Assembly: GCA_005893185.1 (NCBI GenBank)
Contig: VBOS01000230.1
Coordinates: forward strand, 1 to 14,810
Source: Candidatus Eiseniibacteriota bacterium
GTDB lineage: Bacteria > Eisenbacteria > RBG-16-71-46
Length of the DNA stretch: 14,810 nt
Direction: 5' to 3'
Numbering within the stretch: the first letter of the stretch is position 1; the number at the start of each line of letters is the position of its first letter. A program made the translations under genes and the position numbers. Of the stretch, positions 7,001 through 14,220 are shown piece by piece. Below the pieces are notes generated by a model that saw only the letters and a program-made list of their open reading frames with translations, was not told the DNA's origin and made no database searches.

Positions 7001-8149
7001 GTGAGTTCGAGCCTCCATGGAATGCGTCTCGACGCGATCTCCGCGTACGTGCCCGAGCAGGTGTGGACCAACGCGCGCGTGGCCGCGCGCCTCCGGCTCG
7101 AGCGGATGCGCCTGAGCGCGCGGACGGCCGGAGCCGATCAGGGCGCGATCAGCCCCGATGAGGCGAAGCTCTTCCAGACCAGCGACCGCTGGGTGCGGCG
7201 CTTCATCGGCTTCACCGAGCGGCGTTTCGCGCGCAACGGCGAGGGCACAATCGACCTCGCGACCCAGGCCGCCCGCATGCTCTTCGCCCGCTCGGGCCGC
7301 GGACCCGGCGACATCGACGCGATCGTGGTCGCCACCGTCACCCCCTCCTACCGCCACAGCCCGCCGGACTCGGCGCTCCTGCAGCACGAGCTGGGTATTC
7401 CGATCTGGCGGGGGCCTGTGCCGCGCGAGATGAAGGGCGCCGACGTGTCCCTGGCGTGCAGCAGTTGGGTGGCCTCCCTGATGTTCTCCTACGCGATGAT
7501 CCGCGCGGGAATGGCCGCGAGCGTGCTGCTGATCGGCGCCGACCGCATGAGCGCCGCGATCAACTGGCGGGACCGCAGCTTCGCCACCGTGCTCGGCGAT
7601 GCGGGCACCGCCACCCTGTGCAGCGCGGTGCCGGAAGCGGAGGACTGGTTCTCGCCTTCGCAATTCTGGAGCTGGCTCGACGGCGGCCGCGCCGACATCA
7701 TCCGCACGCCCGCGGGGGGATCGCGCCATCCCTGTCCCTCGCGGCAGGAGCTGGAGCACGGCATGGACCGACTCGCCATGGACGGAGCGGCCGTGCGCAA
7801 GCGCCTGGTTCCTTTCGTCGGCGGCCCCGCCATCGACGCCGCGCTCGCCAAGGCCGGATGGCGGATGGACGATCTCGATCTCGCAGCGCTGCACGAGGCC
7901 AACCTCGCGCTCAACGCCTCGATCGTCGAGACGTGGCGCGAGCGGGGGTTCCGGGGCAAGGTGCTCGATGCCGGGGGCCGCTTCGGCAACACCACGAGCG
8001 CCTCGATCCCGCTCGCGCTGGCGCTCAATGCCGGGGAGATGACGACCGGCCGGAAGTTCGGCCTGATCGGCTTCGGCGGCGGGCTGTCCGCGAGCTTCGC
8101 CGTCGGCACCGTTCGGCACCCGCTCGCGGCCTGGACCAACATCGAGTAG
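7001..8149 (+). CDS. 3-oxoacyl-ACP synthase III (FabH/KAS III-like)
   Basis: This 382-residue thiolase-fold enzyme should form a C-C bond between an acyl-thioester primer and a malonyl or acyl thioester in the cytoplasm. The Cys-His-Asn triad is visible: Cys153 in ADVSLACSSWVAS, His298 in LAALHEANLALN (FabH usually has HQAN) and Asn330 in GRFGNTTSAS. IVVATVTPSYRHSPPDSALL (108-127) is the typical N-terminal half motif, and GLIGFGGGLSAS (354-365) the glycine-rich end. It is about 50 residues longer than housekeeping FabH (about 320-330), mainly through extra sequence near 33-56 and 215-250. The GTG start at 7001 follows GGAGGGAG (6983-6990) at 10 nt; the later ATG at 7022 has no such site. It stands alone on the plus strand, convergent with the acyl-CoA operon. 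No acyl carrier protein or FabD/G/F is in the window, so a specialised lipid or secondary-metabolite role is as likely as core fatty-acid synthesis. Confidence 0.85.
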   Translation: MSSSLHGMRLDAISAYVPEQVWTNARVAARLRLERMRLSARTAGADQGAISPDEAKLFQTSDRWVRRFIGFTERRFARNGEGTIDLATQAARMLFARSGRGPGDIDAIVVATVTPSYRHSPPDSALLQHELGIPIWRGPVPREMKGADVSLACSSWVASLMFSYAMIRAGMAASVLLIGADRMSAAINWRDRSFATVLGDAGTATLCSAVPEAEDWFSPSQFWSWLDGGRADIIRTPAGGSRHPCPSRQELEHGMDRLAMDGAAVRKRLVPFVGGPAIDAALAKAGWRMDDLDLAALHEANLALNASIVETWRERGFRGKVLDAGGRFGNTTSASIPLALALNAGEMTTGRKFGLIGFGGGLSASFAVGTVRHPLAAWTNIE

Positions 8150-8182
8150 GTCCCAAGGGAAGCTGCCGGTGTCTCGGCCGGC

Positions 8183-9334
8183 CTAGACCGCCGCCCCGTC
8201 CTTGAGCAGGCCGCGCGCGATCACGAGGCGCTGGATCTCGCTCGTGCCCTCGTAGATCTCCATCACGCGCGCGTCGCGGTAGAAGCGCTCGACCGCGTAC
8301 TCCTTGACGTAGCCGTAGCCGCCGTGCACCTGGATCGCCTGGTGCGTCACCCAGGTCGCGGCCTCGCTGGCGTAGAGCTTGGCCATCGCCGCCTCGCGCG
8401 TGTAGGGCTGGCCCACGTCCTTGAGCCAGGCCGCCTGCTGGATCAGGAGCCGCGCGCACTGGATGCGGCGCTCCATCTCGGCGAACTTCCACTGCACGGC
8501 CTGGATCTTGGCGATCGGCTGGCCGAAGGCCATGCGCAGCTGGGCGTAGCGCACGGCCTCGTCGAACGCGGCGCGCATCACGCCCAGCGCCTGCGCGCCC
8601 ACGCCGATGCGGCCCGCGTCGAGCATGCTCATCGCGATCTTGAAGCCCTCGCCCTCTTCGCCCAGCCGCTGTTCCAGGGGCACGCGCAGGTCTTCGAGCG
8701 AGAGCGAAACGGTGTCGGAGCCGCGCAGGCCCATCTTGTCCTCCGGGTTGCCGACCACGAGCCCCGCTGCACCGCGCTCGACGATGAATGCGGAAAGCCC
8801 GCGGCTGCCCGCGGCCTTCTCCGTGCGCGCGAAGATCAGGTACACGCCGGCCTGCTGGCCGTTCGTGACCCAGTTCTTGCTGCCGTTCAGCACGTACGTG
8901 TCGCCCTGCCGCACGGCGATCGACGCGATCGCAGCTGCGTCCGAGCCCGCGCCGGGCTCGGAGAGCGAGAACGCAGCCAGCTCGCGCGACACCAGGCGCG
9001 GCAGGAAGCGACGGCGCTGGGCGTCGGTTCCGAAGCGGAACACGGGCAGCGCGCCCACCGAGTTGTGCACCGCGATCATGATCGCGAGCGCGGCGGAGAC
9101 GCGTGCGATCTCCTCGAGCACGACGACGATGGTGCGCGAGTCGTAGCCGACCCCGCCCCATTCCTCGGGGATCGCCATGCCGAGGAACCCCTGCTCGGCG
9201 AGCTTCGACACAGCATCGCGCGGCACGATCCCTTCGCGGTCCCAGCGCGGGGCAAACGGCGCGAACTCGCGCTCGCACAGCCCGCGCACGGCGTCGCGCA
9301 CCTGGCGCTGGTCTTCTGTGAGGTCGAGGTTCAT
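8183..9334 (-). CDS. Acyl-CoA dehydrogenase (short/medium-chain type), second copy of the operon
   Basis: From ATG 9334 this is a 383-residue flavoprotein, the usual family length, that would oxidise an acyl-CoA to the trans-2-enoyl-CoA and pass electrons to an electron-transfer flavoprotein. Visible are FSLSEPGAGSDAA (122-134, flavin/substrate loop), YVLNGSKNWVTNG (147-159), MGLRGSDT (201-208), IQVHGGYGY (334-342) and IYEGTSEIQR (360-369). Glu362 is at the position of the catalytic base of butyryl-CoA-type enzymes. A GTG at 9361 would add nine residues, but the N-terminus MNLDLTEDQRQVRD is the family's normal one, so I prefer ATG. It is last in the operon, 51 nt after the small membrane-protein gene, and converges with the KAS III gene, leaving a 33-nt gap. 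Chain length cannot be fixed by eye. Confidence 0.93.
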   Translation of the reverse strand: MNLDLTEDQRQVRDAVRGLCEREFAPFAPRWDREGIVPRDAVSKLAEQGFLGMAIPEEWGGVGYDSRTIVVVLEEIARVSAALAIMIAVHNSVGALPVFRFGTDAQRRRFLPRLVSRELAAFSLSEPGAGSDAAAIASIAVRQGDTYVLNGSKNWVTNGQQAGVYLIFARTEKAAGSRGLSAFIVERGAAGLVVGNPEDKMGLRGSDTVSLSLEDLRVPLEQRLGEEGEGFKIAMSMLDAGRIGVGAQALGVMRAAFDEAVRYAQLRMAFGQPIAKIQAVQWKFAEMERRIQCARLLIQQAAWLKDVGQPYTREAAMAKLYASEAATWVTHQAIQVHGGYGYVKEYAVERFYRDARVMEIYEGTSEIQRLVIARGLLKDGAAV

Positions 9335-9385
9335 GGTCCGGCTGCCCGGTCGAGGGCCCACGCGCCCGCAGCGCGCGTGCTCATC

Positions 9386-9769
9386 TCACGCCGGGATGGT
9401 GTCCTCGCTCTCGCGGAAGAAGATCAGGCAGACGAGCCCGATCACGCCCATCACCATCGCGCCGCCGGGATGGAGCAGCGAGCCGGCCGCTGCCAACAGG
9501 GCGAGCGGGTAGGCGCGCCCGTCGCCCGCCCACAGCCCGAGCACGCCCGCGACCCACGCGAGCCCGAGCCCCGCCTTCCCCGCCAGTGCCACCACCGGCG
9601 GCAGCCCTAGCTTCTGCACGATCGCCATCCACGGGCCGGTCTGGCCGACGAGCATGAAGTACTCGCCTGCGATGAGGGGATAGAGTCCCTGCCAGAGCAG
9701 CGTGATCCCCGGATAGATCATGCACGCTGTGAGAAGCACCAGCGCCACGGGCCGTACGGGTCGCGTCAT
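9386..9769 (-). CDS. Small membrane protein of unknown function within the acyl-CoA operon
   Basis: This 127-residue protein has about four hydrophobic segments (roughly 8-28, 58-80, 86-100 and 103-119), a positively charged start (MTRPVRP) and an acidic C-terminus (RESEDTIPA). I do not recognise the family. GGAGGA lies 5 nt before ATG 9769, and it sits 28 nt after the upstream acyl-CoA dehydrogenase and 51 nt before the next, so it is almost certainly co-transcribed with them. No catalytic motif, cysteine pair or heme-binding pattern stands out. A link to the electron-transfer chain that accepts electrons from the dehydrogenases is possible but only suggested by position. Confidence 0.75.
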   Translation of the reverse strand: MTRPVRPVALVLLTACMIYPGITLLWQGLYPLIAGEYFMLVGQTGPWMAIVQKLGLPPVVALAGKAGLGLAWVAGVLGLWAGDGRAYPLALLAAAGSLLHPGGAMVMGVIGLVCLIFFRESEDTIPA

Positions 9770-9797
9770 CGAGTCCTCCGTTGGTTTCGCTTTCGAT

Positions 9798-11012
9798 TCA
9801 TGAGCCGCTCGGCGAGCGCGCCGGCGTCTCGACCGCCTGCTCCTTCAGCACCTGCGCCGCCACCACCATCTTCTGCACCTCGGTCGTGCCTTCGTAGATC
9901 TCGCAGATCCGCGCGTCGCGCCACAGCCGCTCGACCGTGAACTCGGCGAGGTAGCCGTAGCCGCCGTGCACCTGGATCGCCCAGTTGGCGCAGCGCGTCG
10001 CCGCCTCGGACGAATGCCACTTGGCGAGCGATGCCTCCTTGACGTGCGGGCGTCCCTGGTCGCGCAGCCACGCCGCCTGGTAGGTCAGGAGCCGCGCGGT
10101 CGCGACCTCGATCGCGGAGTCGGCGAGCATGGCGCGGATCGCGTCGAACTCGCCGATCGTGCGGTCGAACTGCTTGCGCTCCCCCGCGTAGCGGACCGCC
10201 GCCTCGAGCGCGCCCTGCGCGATCCCGAGCGCTTGCGCCGCGATCCCGATGCGGCCGCCGCCCAGAGTCGCGAGCGCCACGCTGTAGCCTTTGTTGTTCT
10301 CGCCGAGCAGGTTTTCCTTGGGGATGCGCGCGTTCACGAACGCGATCTCGCGCGTGTCCGAGGCGTGGATCCCGAGCTTCATCTCCTTCTTCCCCTTCTG
10401 CACGCCGGGTGTGCCGTCCTCGACGATGAACGCCGAGATGCCCTTGGGCCCCAGCGCTCGTTCCGTGCTCGCGTACACCACCAGCACATGCGAGGGGCCG
10501 GCGTTGGTGACGAACAGCTTGGTGCCGTTCAGCACGTAGTCGTCGCCGTCCCGCACGGCCGTGGTCTGTTGGTTGGCTGCGTTGCTGCCGGCGTTGGGCT
10601 CGGTGAGGCAGTAGGCGCCGATCCACTCCCCGCTCGCGAGCCGGGTCAGATACTTCTGCTTCTGCGCTTCGGTGCCGTAGGCGAGGATGGGGTAGCAAAC
10701 CAGCGAGCTGTGGGCCGATGCGATCACGCCGTGGCTCGCGCACACCCGCGACAGCTCCTCGATGGCGATCACGTACGAGACGTAGTCGAGGCCGGCGCCC
10801 CCGTAGGTGTCGGGCACGAAGAGCCCCATCAGCCCCAGCTCACCCATCTTCTTCACGGTCGCGGCGGGGAAATCGTGGCTCTCGTCGATCTGCATCGCGA
10901 TCGGACGGATCTCGCGCTCCGCGAAGTCGCGCACCATCGCGCGCACCGCGCGCTGATCCTCCGTGAGGTCGAACGCCGGGCTCGCGGAGAGCGTCTCGAT
11001 CTCGGGACTCAT
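9798..11012 (-). CDS. Acyl-CoA dehydrogenase (butyryl-CoA dehydrogenase-like)
   Basis: This 404-residue flavoprotein matches the short-chain/butyryl-CoA dehydrogenase pattern throughout. It has FDLTEDQRAVRAMVRDFAER near the N-terminus, YCLTEPNAGSNAANQQT (134-150), YVLNGTKLFVTNAG (159-172), KEMKLGIHASDT (209-220) and IQVHGGYGYLAEF (346-358). IYEGTTEVQK (372-381) follows, with Glu374 as the expected catalytic base. The usual NAGSDA motif reads NAGSNA here, a mild change in the flavin loop. It carries about 12 extra N-terminal residues and a Ser/Pro tail. The gene begins 15 nt after the 3-hydroxyacyl-CoA dehydrogenase stop and precedes the small membrane protein. With thiolase and hydroxyacyl-CoA dehydrogenase upstream, crotonyl-/butyryl-CoA is the natural guess for its substrate. 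Confidence 0.93.
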   Translation of the reverse strand: MSPEIETLSASPAFDLTEDQRAVRAMVRDFAEREIRPIAMQIDESHDFPAATVKKMGELGLMGLFVPDTYGGAGLDYVSYVIAIEELSRVCASHGVIASAHSSLVCYPILAYGTEAQKQKYLTRLASGEWIGAYCLTEPNAGSNAANQQTTAVRDGDDYVLNGTKLFVTNAGPSHVLVVYASTERALGPKGISAFIVEDGTPGVQKGKKEMKLGIHASDTREIAFVNARIPKENLLGENNKGYSVALATLGGGRIGIAAQALGIAQGALEAAVRYAGERKQFDRTIGEFDAIRAMLADSAIEVATARLLTYQAAWLRDQGRPHVKEASLAKWHSSEAATRCANWAIQVHGGYGYLAEFTVERLWRDARICEIYEGTTEVQKMVVAAQVLKEQAVETPARSPSGS

Positions 11013-11027
11013 GGAGGGAGCCGGGGG

Positions 11028-11870
<843 letters not shown>

Positions 11871-11907
11871 CCGCCGCAGAGTCCCGCCTGCTGAATCCTC
11901 GCGCCCC

Positions 11908-13104
11908 TCACGCCACGCGCTCCACCGCGAGCGCCACCGCGTTCCCGCCGCCGAGGCACAGGGTCGCGAGCCCGGTCTTCTTCCCGCGCTGCTCGAGCGC
12001 ATGGATCAGCGTGACCAGCACGCGCGCGCCGCTCGCGCCGATCGGATGTCCGAGCGCCACCGCGCCGCCGTTCACGTTGACGCGGCTCCAGTCCCAGCCC
12101 AGGGCGTTCCCGTCGGCCAGCGCCTGGGCGGCGAACGCCTCGTTGGCCTCGATCAGGTCGAAGTGACCGATCGAGACCCCCATTTTCTTCATGAGCTTCT
12201 GCACGGCGTCGATCGGGGCGAAGAACAGCTCCTTGGGCTCACCGCCGCCGGTCGCGTATGCGACCACCCGGGCGAGCGGCGTGGCGCCCCGCTCCTGGGC
12301 GCGCGTGCCGCTCATCAGCACAACCGCCGCCGCCCCGTCGTTCAAGCCCGGGGCGTTGCCGGCTGTGATCATGCCGCCCCGGTCGCGCGTGACGGCCGGG
12401 AGCTTGGCGAGCCCCTCGGGCGTTGTGTCGGGCCGCACCGCCTCATCCTTGGCGACGACGATCGGATCGCCCTTCCGCTGCGGGATCGAGACCGTGACGA
12501 TCTCCTTCCCGAACCGGCACTCGGCGATCGCAGCCGCTGCCTTCTTGTGGCTGTCGGCCGAGAAGCGGTCCAGCTCGTCGCGCGTGAGCCTGGCCTTCTC
12601 GGCTGTGTACTGCGCCAGCTCGATCATGTGGCAGTCGTTGAACGAGCACCACAGCCCGTCGAGCACTGCGCCATCGCGGAGCACCGTGTCGCCCAGCTTC
12701 TGACCGGTGCGCCCGCTGAAGAGGTAGTGCGGAGCTGTGCTCATGCTCTCCTGCCCTCCCGCCACCACGCACTGCGCGTCGCCCGCCTTGATCGCCTGCG
12801 CCCCGAGCATCACCGCCTTCAAGCCCGAGCCGCACACCTTGTTGATCGTGACCGCCCCGGCCACGGGGCTGATGCCGGCCTTGATCTGTGCCTGGCGCGC
12901 CGGGGCCTGGCCCTGCCCGCCCTGCACCACGTGGCCCATCAGCACTTCTTCCACTTCGCCGCCGCCGACACGCGCGCGGCTCATCGCTTCCCGGATCGCG
13001 ATGGCGCCGAGATCGGAAGCCTTGAGTGGGGACAAACCGCCGAGGAACTTGCCGATCGGCGTGCGCGCGGCGCCGACGATGAAGACGTCCGGGTATGCCG
13101 TCAT
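11908..13104 (-). CDS. Acetyl-CoA C-acetyltransferase (thiolase II)
   Basis: This 398-residue thiolase condenses two acetyl-CoA to acetoacetyl-CoA or cleaves 3-ketoacyl-CoA in reverse. It begins with FIVGAARTPIGKF (8-20). The nucleophile is Cys91 in NKVCGSGLKAVMLGAQAI; GGQESMS (117-123), EANEAFAAQ (319-327), NGGAVALGHPIGASGAR (345-361, His353) and LCLGGGNAVAL (382-392, Cys383) complete the active site. The last motif usually reads CIGGGMG(I/V)A, so GGGNAVA is a small deviation. ATG 13104 is supported by AGGAG 7 nt upstream and by the family N-terminus; upstream in-frame codons (to 13194) run into the promoter region. It is the first gene of the operon, about 50 nt downstream of a promoter-like element. 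Confidence 0.95.
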   Translation of the reverse strand: MTAYPDVFIVGAARTPIGKFLGGLSPLKASDLGAIAIREAMSRARVGGGEVEEVLMGHVVQGGQGQAPARQAQIKAGISPVAGAVTINKVCGSGLKAVMLGAQAIKAGDAQCVVAGGQESMSTAPHYLFSGRTGQKLGDTVLRDGAVLDGLWCSFNDCHMIELAQYTAEKARLTRDELDRFSADSHKKAAAAIAECRFGKEIVTVSIPQRKGDPIVVAKDEAVRPDTTPEGLAKLPAVTRDRGGMITAGNAPGLNDGAAAVVLMSGTRAQERGATPLARVVAYATGGGEPKELFFAPIDAVQKLMKKMGVSIGHFDLIEANEAFAAQALADGNALGWDWSRVNVNGGAVALGHPIGASGARVLVTLIHALEQRGKKTGLATLCLGGGNAVALAVERVA

Positions 13105-13160
13105 GGGAATGCTCCTGCGTTCGCGGCGCCAGAATGTGGGGAGATCTGGTCCGGCACAAG

Positions 13161-13189
13161 ATACTACACGAACGCATCCGCCGGGCGAA
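13161..13189 (-). promoter_or_regulatory. Possible promoter of the acyl-CoA operon
   Basis: On the minus strand TTCGCC (complement of 13184-13189), 17 nt, TAGTAT (complement of 13161-13166). The -10 is good and the -35 poor. Initiation near 13154 would give about 50 nt of leader before the thiolase ATG. The element is the left half of an imperfect inverted repeat whose right half faces the divergent gene. Confidence 0.4.
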
Positions 13190-13214
13190 CGCACGAGTTC
13201 CCCGTGTGGCGCCG

Positions 13215-13240
13215 TTCGCCGGCGGCCGATGCCGTAGTAT
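13215..13240 (+). promoter_or_regulatory. Possible promoter of the exported-protein gene
   Basis: TTCGCC (13215-13220), 14 nt, TAGTAT (13235-13240) mirrors the element on the opposite strand. The spacer is short, so the true -35 may be elsewhere. Initiation near 13247 would place the start only a few nt before ATG 13251, a nearly leaderless transcript. It would also exclude the ATG at 13239, which overlaps the -10. Confidence 0.3.
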
Positions 13241-13250
13241 GTCCGCTCCC

Positions 13251-14063
13251 ATGCGCGCCCGGATCGTTCCGGCTCTCATCGCCCTCTTGCTCGCGCCCCC
13301 GGCCGGCGCCGGCGTCGAGCGGGTGTGGGTGGTGCGCGGCAACGCGGACGAGATCGTCGTCCAGAGGGCGAGCGGCGATCTCTGGCGGCTCGGGCTCAAC
13401 CGCCAGTGCCCCGAGCTGGGGGGCGATTGGAGCCATGTGTTCCTGATCTACTACCCCGTTTCCTTTCCGGGACCGGTGCCGCGCATCCTGGTCCCCGAGC
13501 GCGACGTCGAGTGCCGCGCGACCCGCGCGGACTCGGTCGGTCACAGCCCGCCGCCGGCCCCGCGCGAGACGCCGGAGCGGGGATTGAGCGCGATGCGCGA
13601 TGCGCTCGAGGCGCTGGGCTACAATTGCGGCTCGCTCTCCGAACGGGGCTGGACGCCCGACGCCGGGCAGGCGTTCGCGCGCTACCGCGAGAGCCGGCAC
13701 CTCGAAGCTTCGGTGCAGGGCACGAGGCGGGCGGTGGTAGCGCTCGCGATCGACGCCCTCGGCGGGCACTCGCGGACCGCCAGCGGGCAGCGCCGGTCGG
13801 AAGCGATCGCGAACGAATCGGACGAGATCGTCGCGTACCTCGTGATGGGCGGGAGCGCAGCTTGCGGGGATCCCACGTTCGTGCGCAGCGTGGCGGCCGA
13901 CAGCTCGTACTTCGCGTTCGGGGACGGGTCGGTGTGGGACGTCGTGCCCGAGCGGCGCGGCCCGGTCGCGGGCTGGCTCGCGAGCGACGCGGTCATGGCG
14001 TGCGGCGGGCGGCTCGTGAACCTGCGCACCGGAGAGATGGAGCGCGCCACTCGGCTGCGGTGA
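13251..14063 (+). CDS. Exported protein with peptidoglycan-binding-like middle region
   Basis: This 270-residue protein has an N-terminal signal peptide (MRARIVPALIALLLAPPAGAG, 1-21) and no further membrane segment, so it should be secreted or periplasmic. Three parts can be seen. Residues 22-90 are beta-rich (VERVWVVRG...GDLWRLGL...ILVPERDVECRA). After a Pro-rich linker (99-109), residues 111-170 (MRDALEALGYNCG...GWTPDAGQAFARYRES) resemble a PG_binding_1 helical repeat. The C-terminal part holds SSYFAFGDGSVWDVVPERRG (218-237) and LVNLRTGEMERATRL. Five cysteines (53, 88, 126, 205, 251) could form disulfides. I do not recognise the whole protein. ATG 13251 is chosen because the signal peptide starts there and the ATG at 13239 overlaps a putative -10; no ribosome-binding site is evident for either. 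It converges with the FIST gene across a long inverted repeat. Confidence 0.75.
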   Translation: MRARIVPALIALLLAPPAGAGVERVWVVRGNADEIVVQRASGDLWRLGLNRQCPELGGDWSHVFLIYYPVSFPGPVPRILVPERDVECRATRADSVGHSPPPAPRETPERGLSAMRDALEALGYNCGSLSERGWTPDAGQAFARYRESRHLEASVQGTRRAVVALAIDALGGHSRTASGQRRSEAIANESDEIVAYLVMGGSAACGDPTFVRSVAADSSYFAFGDGSVWDVVPERRGPVAGWLASDAVMACGGRLVNLRTGEMERATRLR

Positions 14064-14076
14064 GGCGGCGTGAAGC

Positions 14077-14096
14077 GGGGACGGGGCGGGCGGGGG
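14077..14096 (+). other. G-quadruplex motif in the left arm of the inverted repeat
   Basis: The runs GGGG, AC, GGGG, C, GGG, C, GGGGG fit the G3+N1-7 rule with very short loops (2, 1, 1), a pattern expected to fold stably on this strand. Confidence 0.6.
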
Positions 14097-14176
14097 TGCG
14101 TTTCGCGGCGCTATCTGCGGGGCGAAGAGGCGTGATCACGACCACGGCGCCCAAAGCCCCTGCGTCGCGAAACGCA

Positions 14177-14196
14177 CCCCCGCCCGCCCCGTCCCC
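14177..14196 (-). other. G-quadruplex motif in the right arm, opposite strand
   Basis: This is the mirror copy of the left-arm motif: four G-runs on the minus strand (C-runs at 14177-14181, 14183-14185, 14187-14190 and 14193-14196). Each strand of the element thus carries one G-rich and one C-rich arm, which can pair with each other as a hairpin or fold separately. Confidence 0.6.
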
Positions 14197-14220
14197 GCTT
14201 CACGCCGTGCCCGGCGATGA

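Larger units (their letters stand above)
13161..13240. repeat. Imperfect 80-bp inverted repeat between divergent genes
   Basis: Reading inward from either end gives ATACTAC, then GCATC, then CCGGGCGAACG (left) or CCGGCGAACG (right), with small insertions between. Both ends therefore present TAGTAT facing outward, with TTCGCC behind it (17-nt spacer on the left, 14-nt on the right). The gap separates the thiolase operon from the exported-protein gene. Confidence 0.45.
14066..14207. repeat. Perfect 42-bp inverted repeat with 58-nt loop, filling a convergent gap
   Basis: Left arm 14066-14107 (CGGCGTGAAGCGGGGACG...GTTTCGCG) is the exact reverse complement of right arm 14166-14207. One mismatch inward is followed by three more pairs (CGC/GCG). 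The loop (14108-14165) holds the palindrome CGTGATCACG. The repeat starts 2 nt after the TGA at 14061-14063 and ends 13 nt before the complement of the opposing TGA (14221-14223). It could be a bidirectional terminator, a MITE-like or dispersed intergenic repeat, or an assembly artefact. There is no T-tract and no obvious target-site duplication. Confidence 0.9.

Noticed and set aside
6971..8119. 382-codon minus-strand open frame opposite the KAS III gene
   Set aside because: The plus frame carries the Cys-His-Asn triad; the opposite frame is a compositional shadow.
8165..8182. GCCGG...CCGGC stem between the convergent KAS III and acyl-CoA dehydrogenase genes as a terminator
   Set aside because: It has only 5 bp with an 8-nt loop and no T-run, and is easily expected by chance at this GC content.
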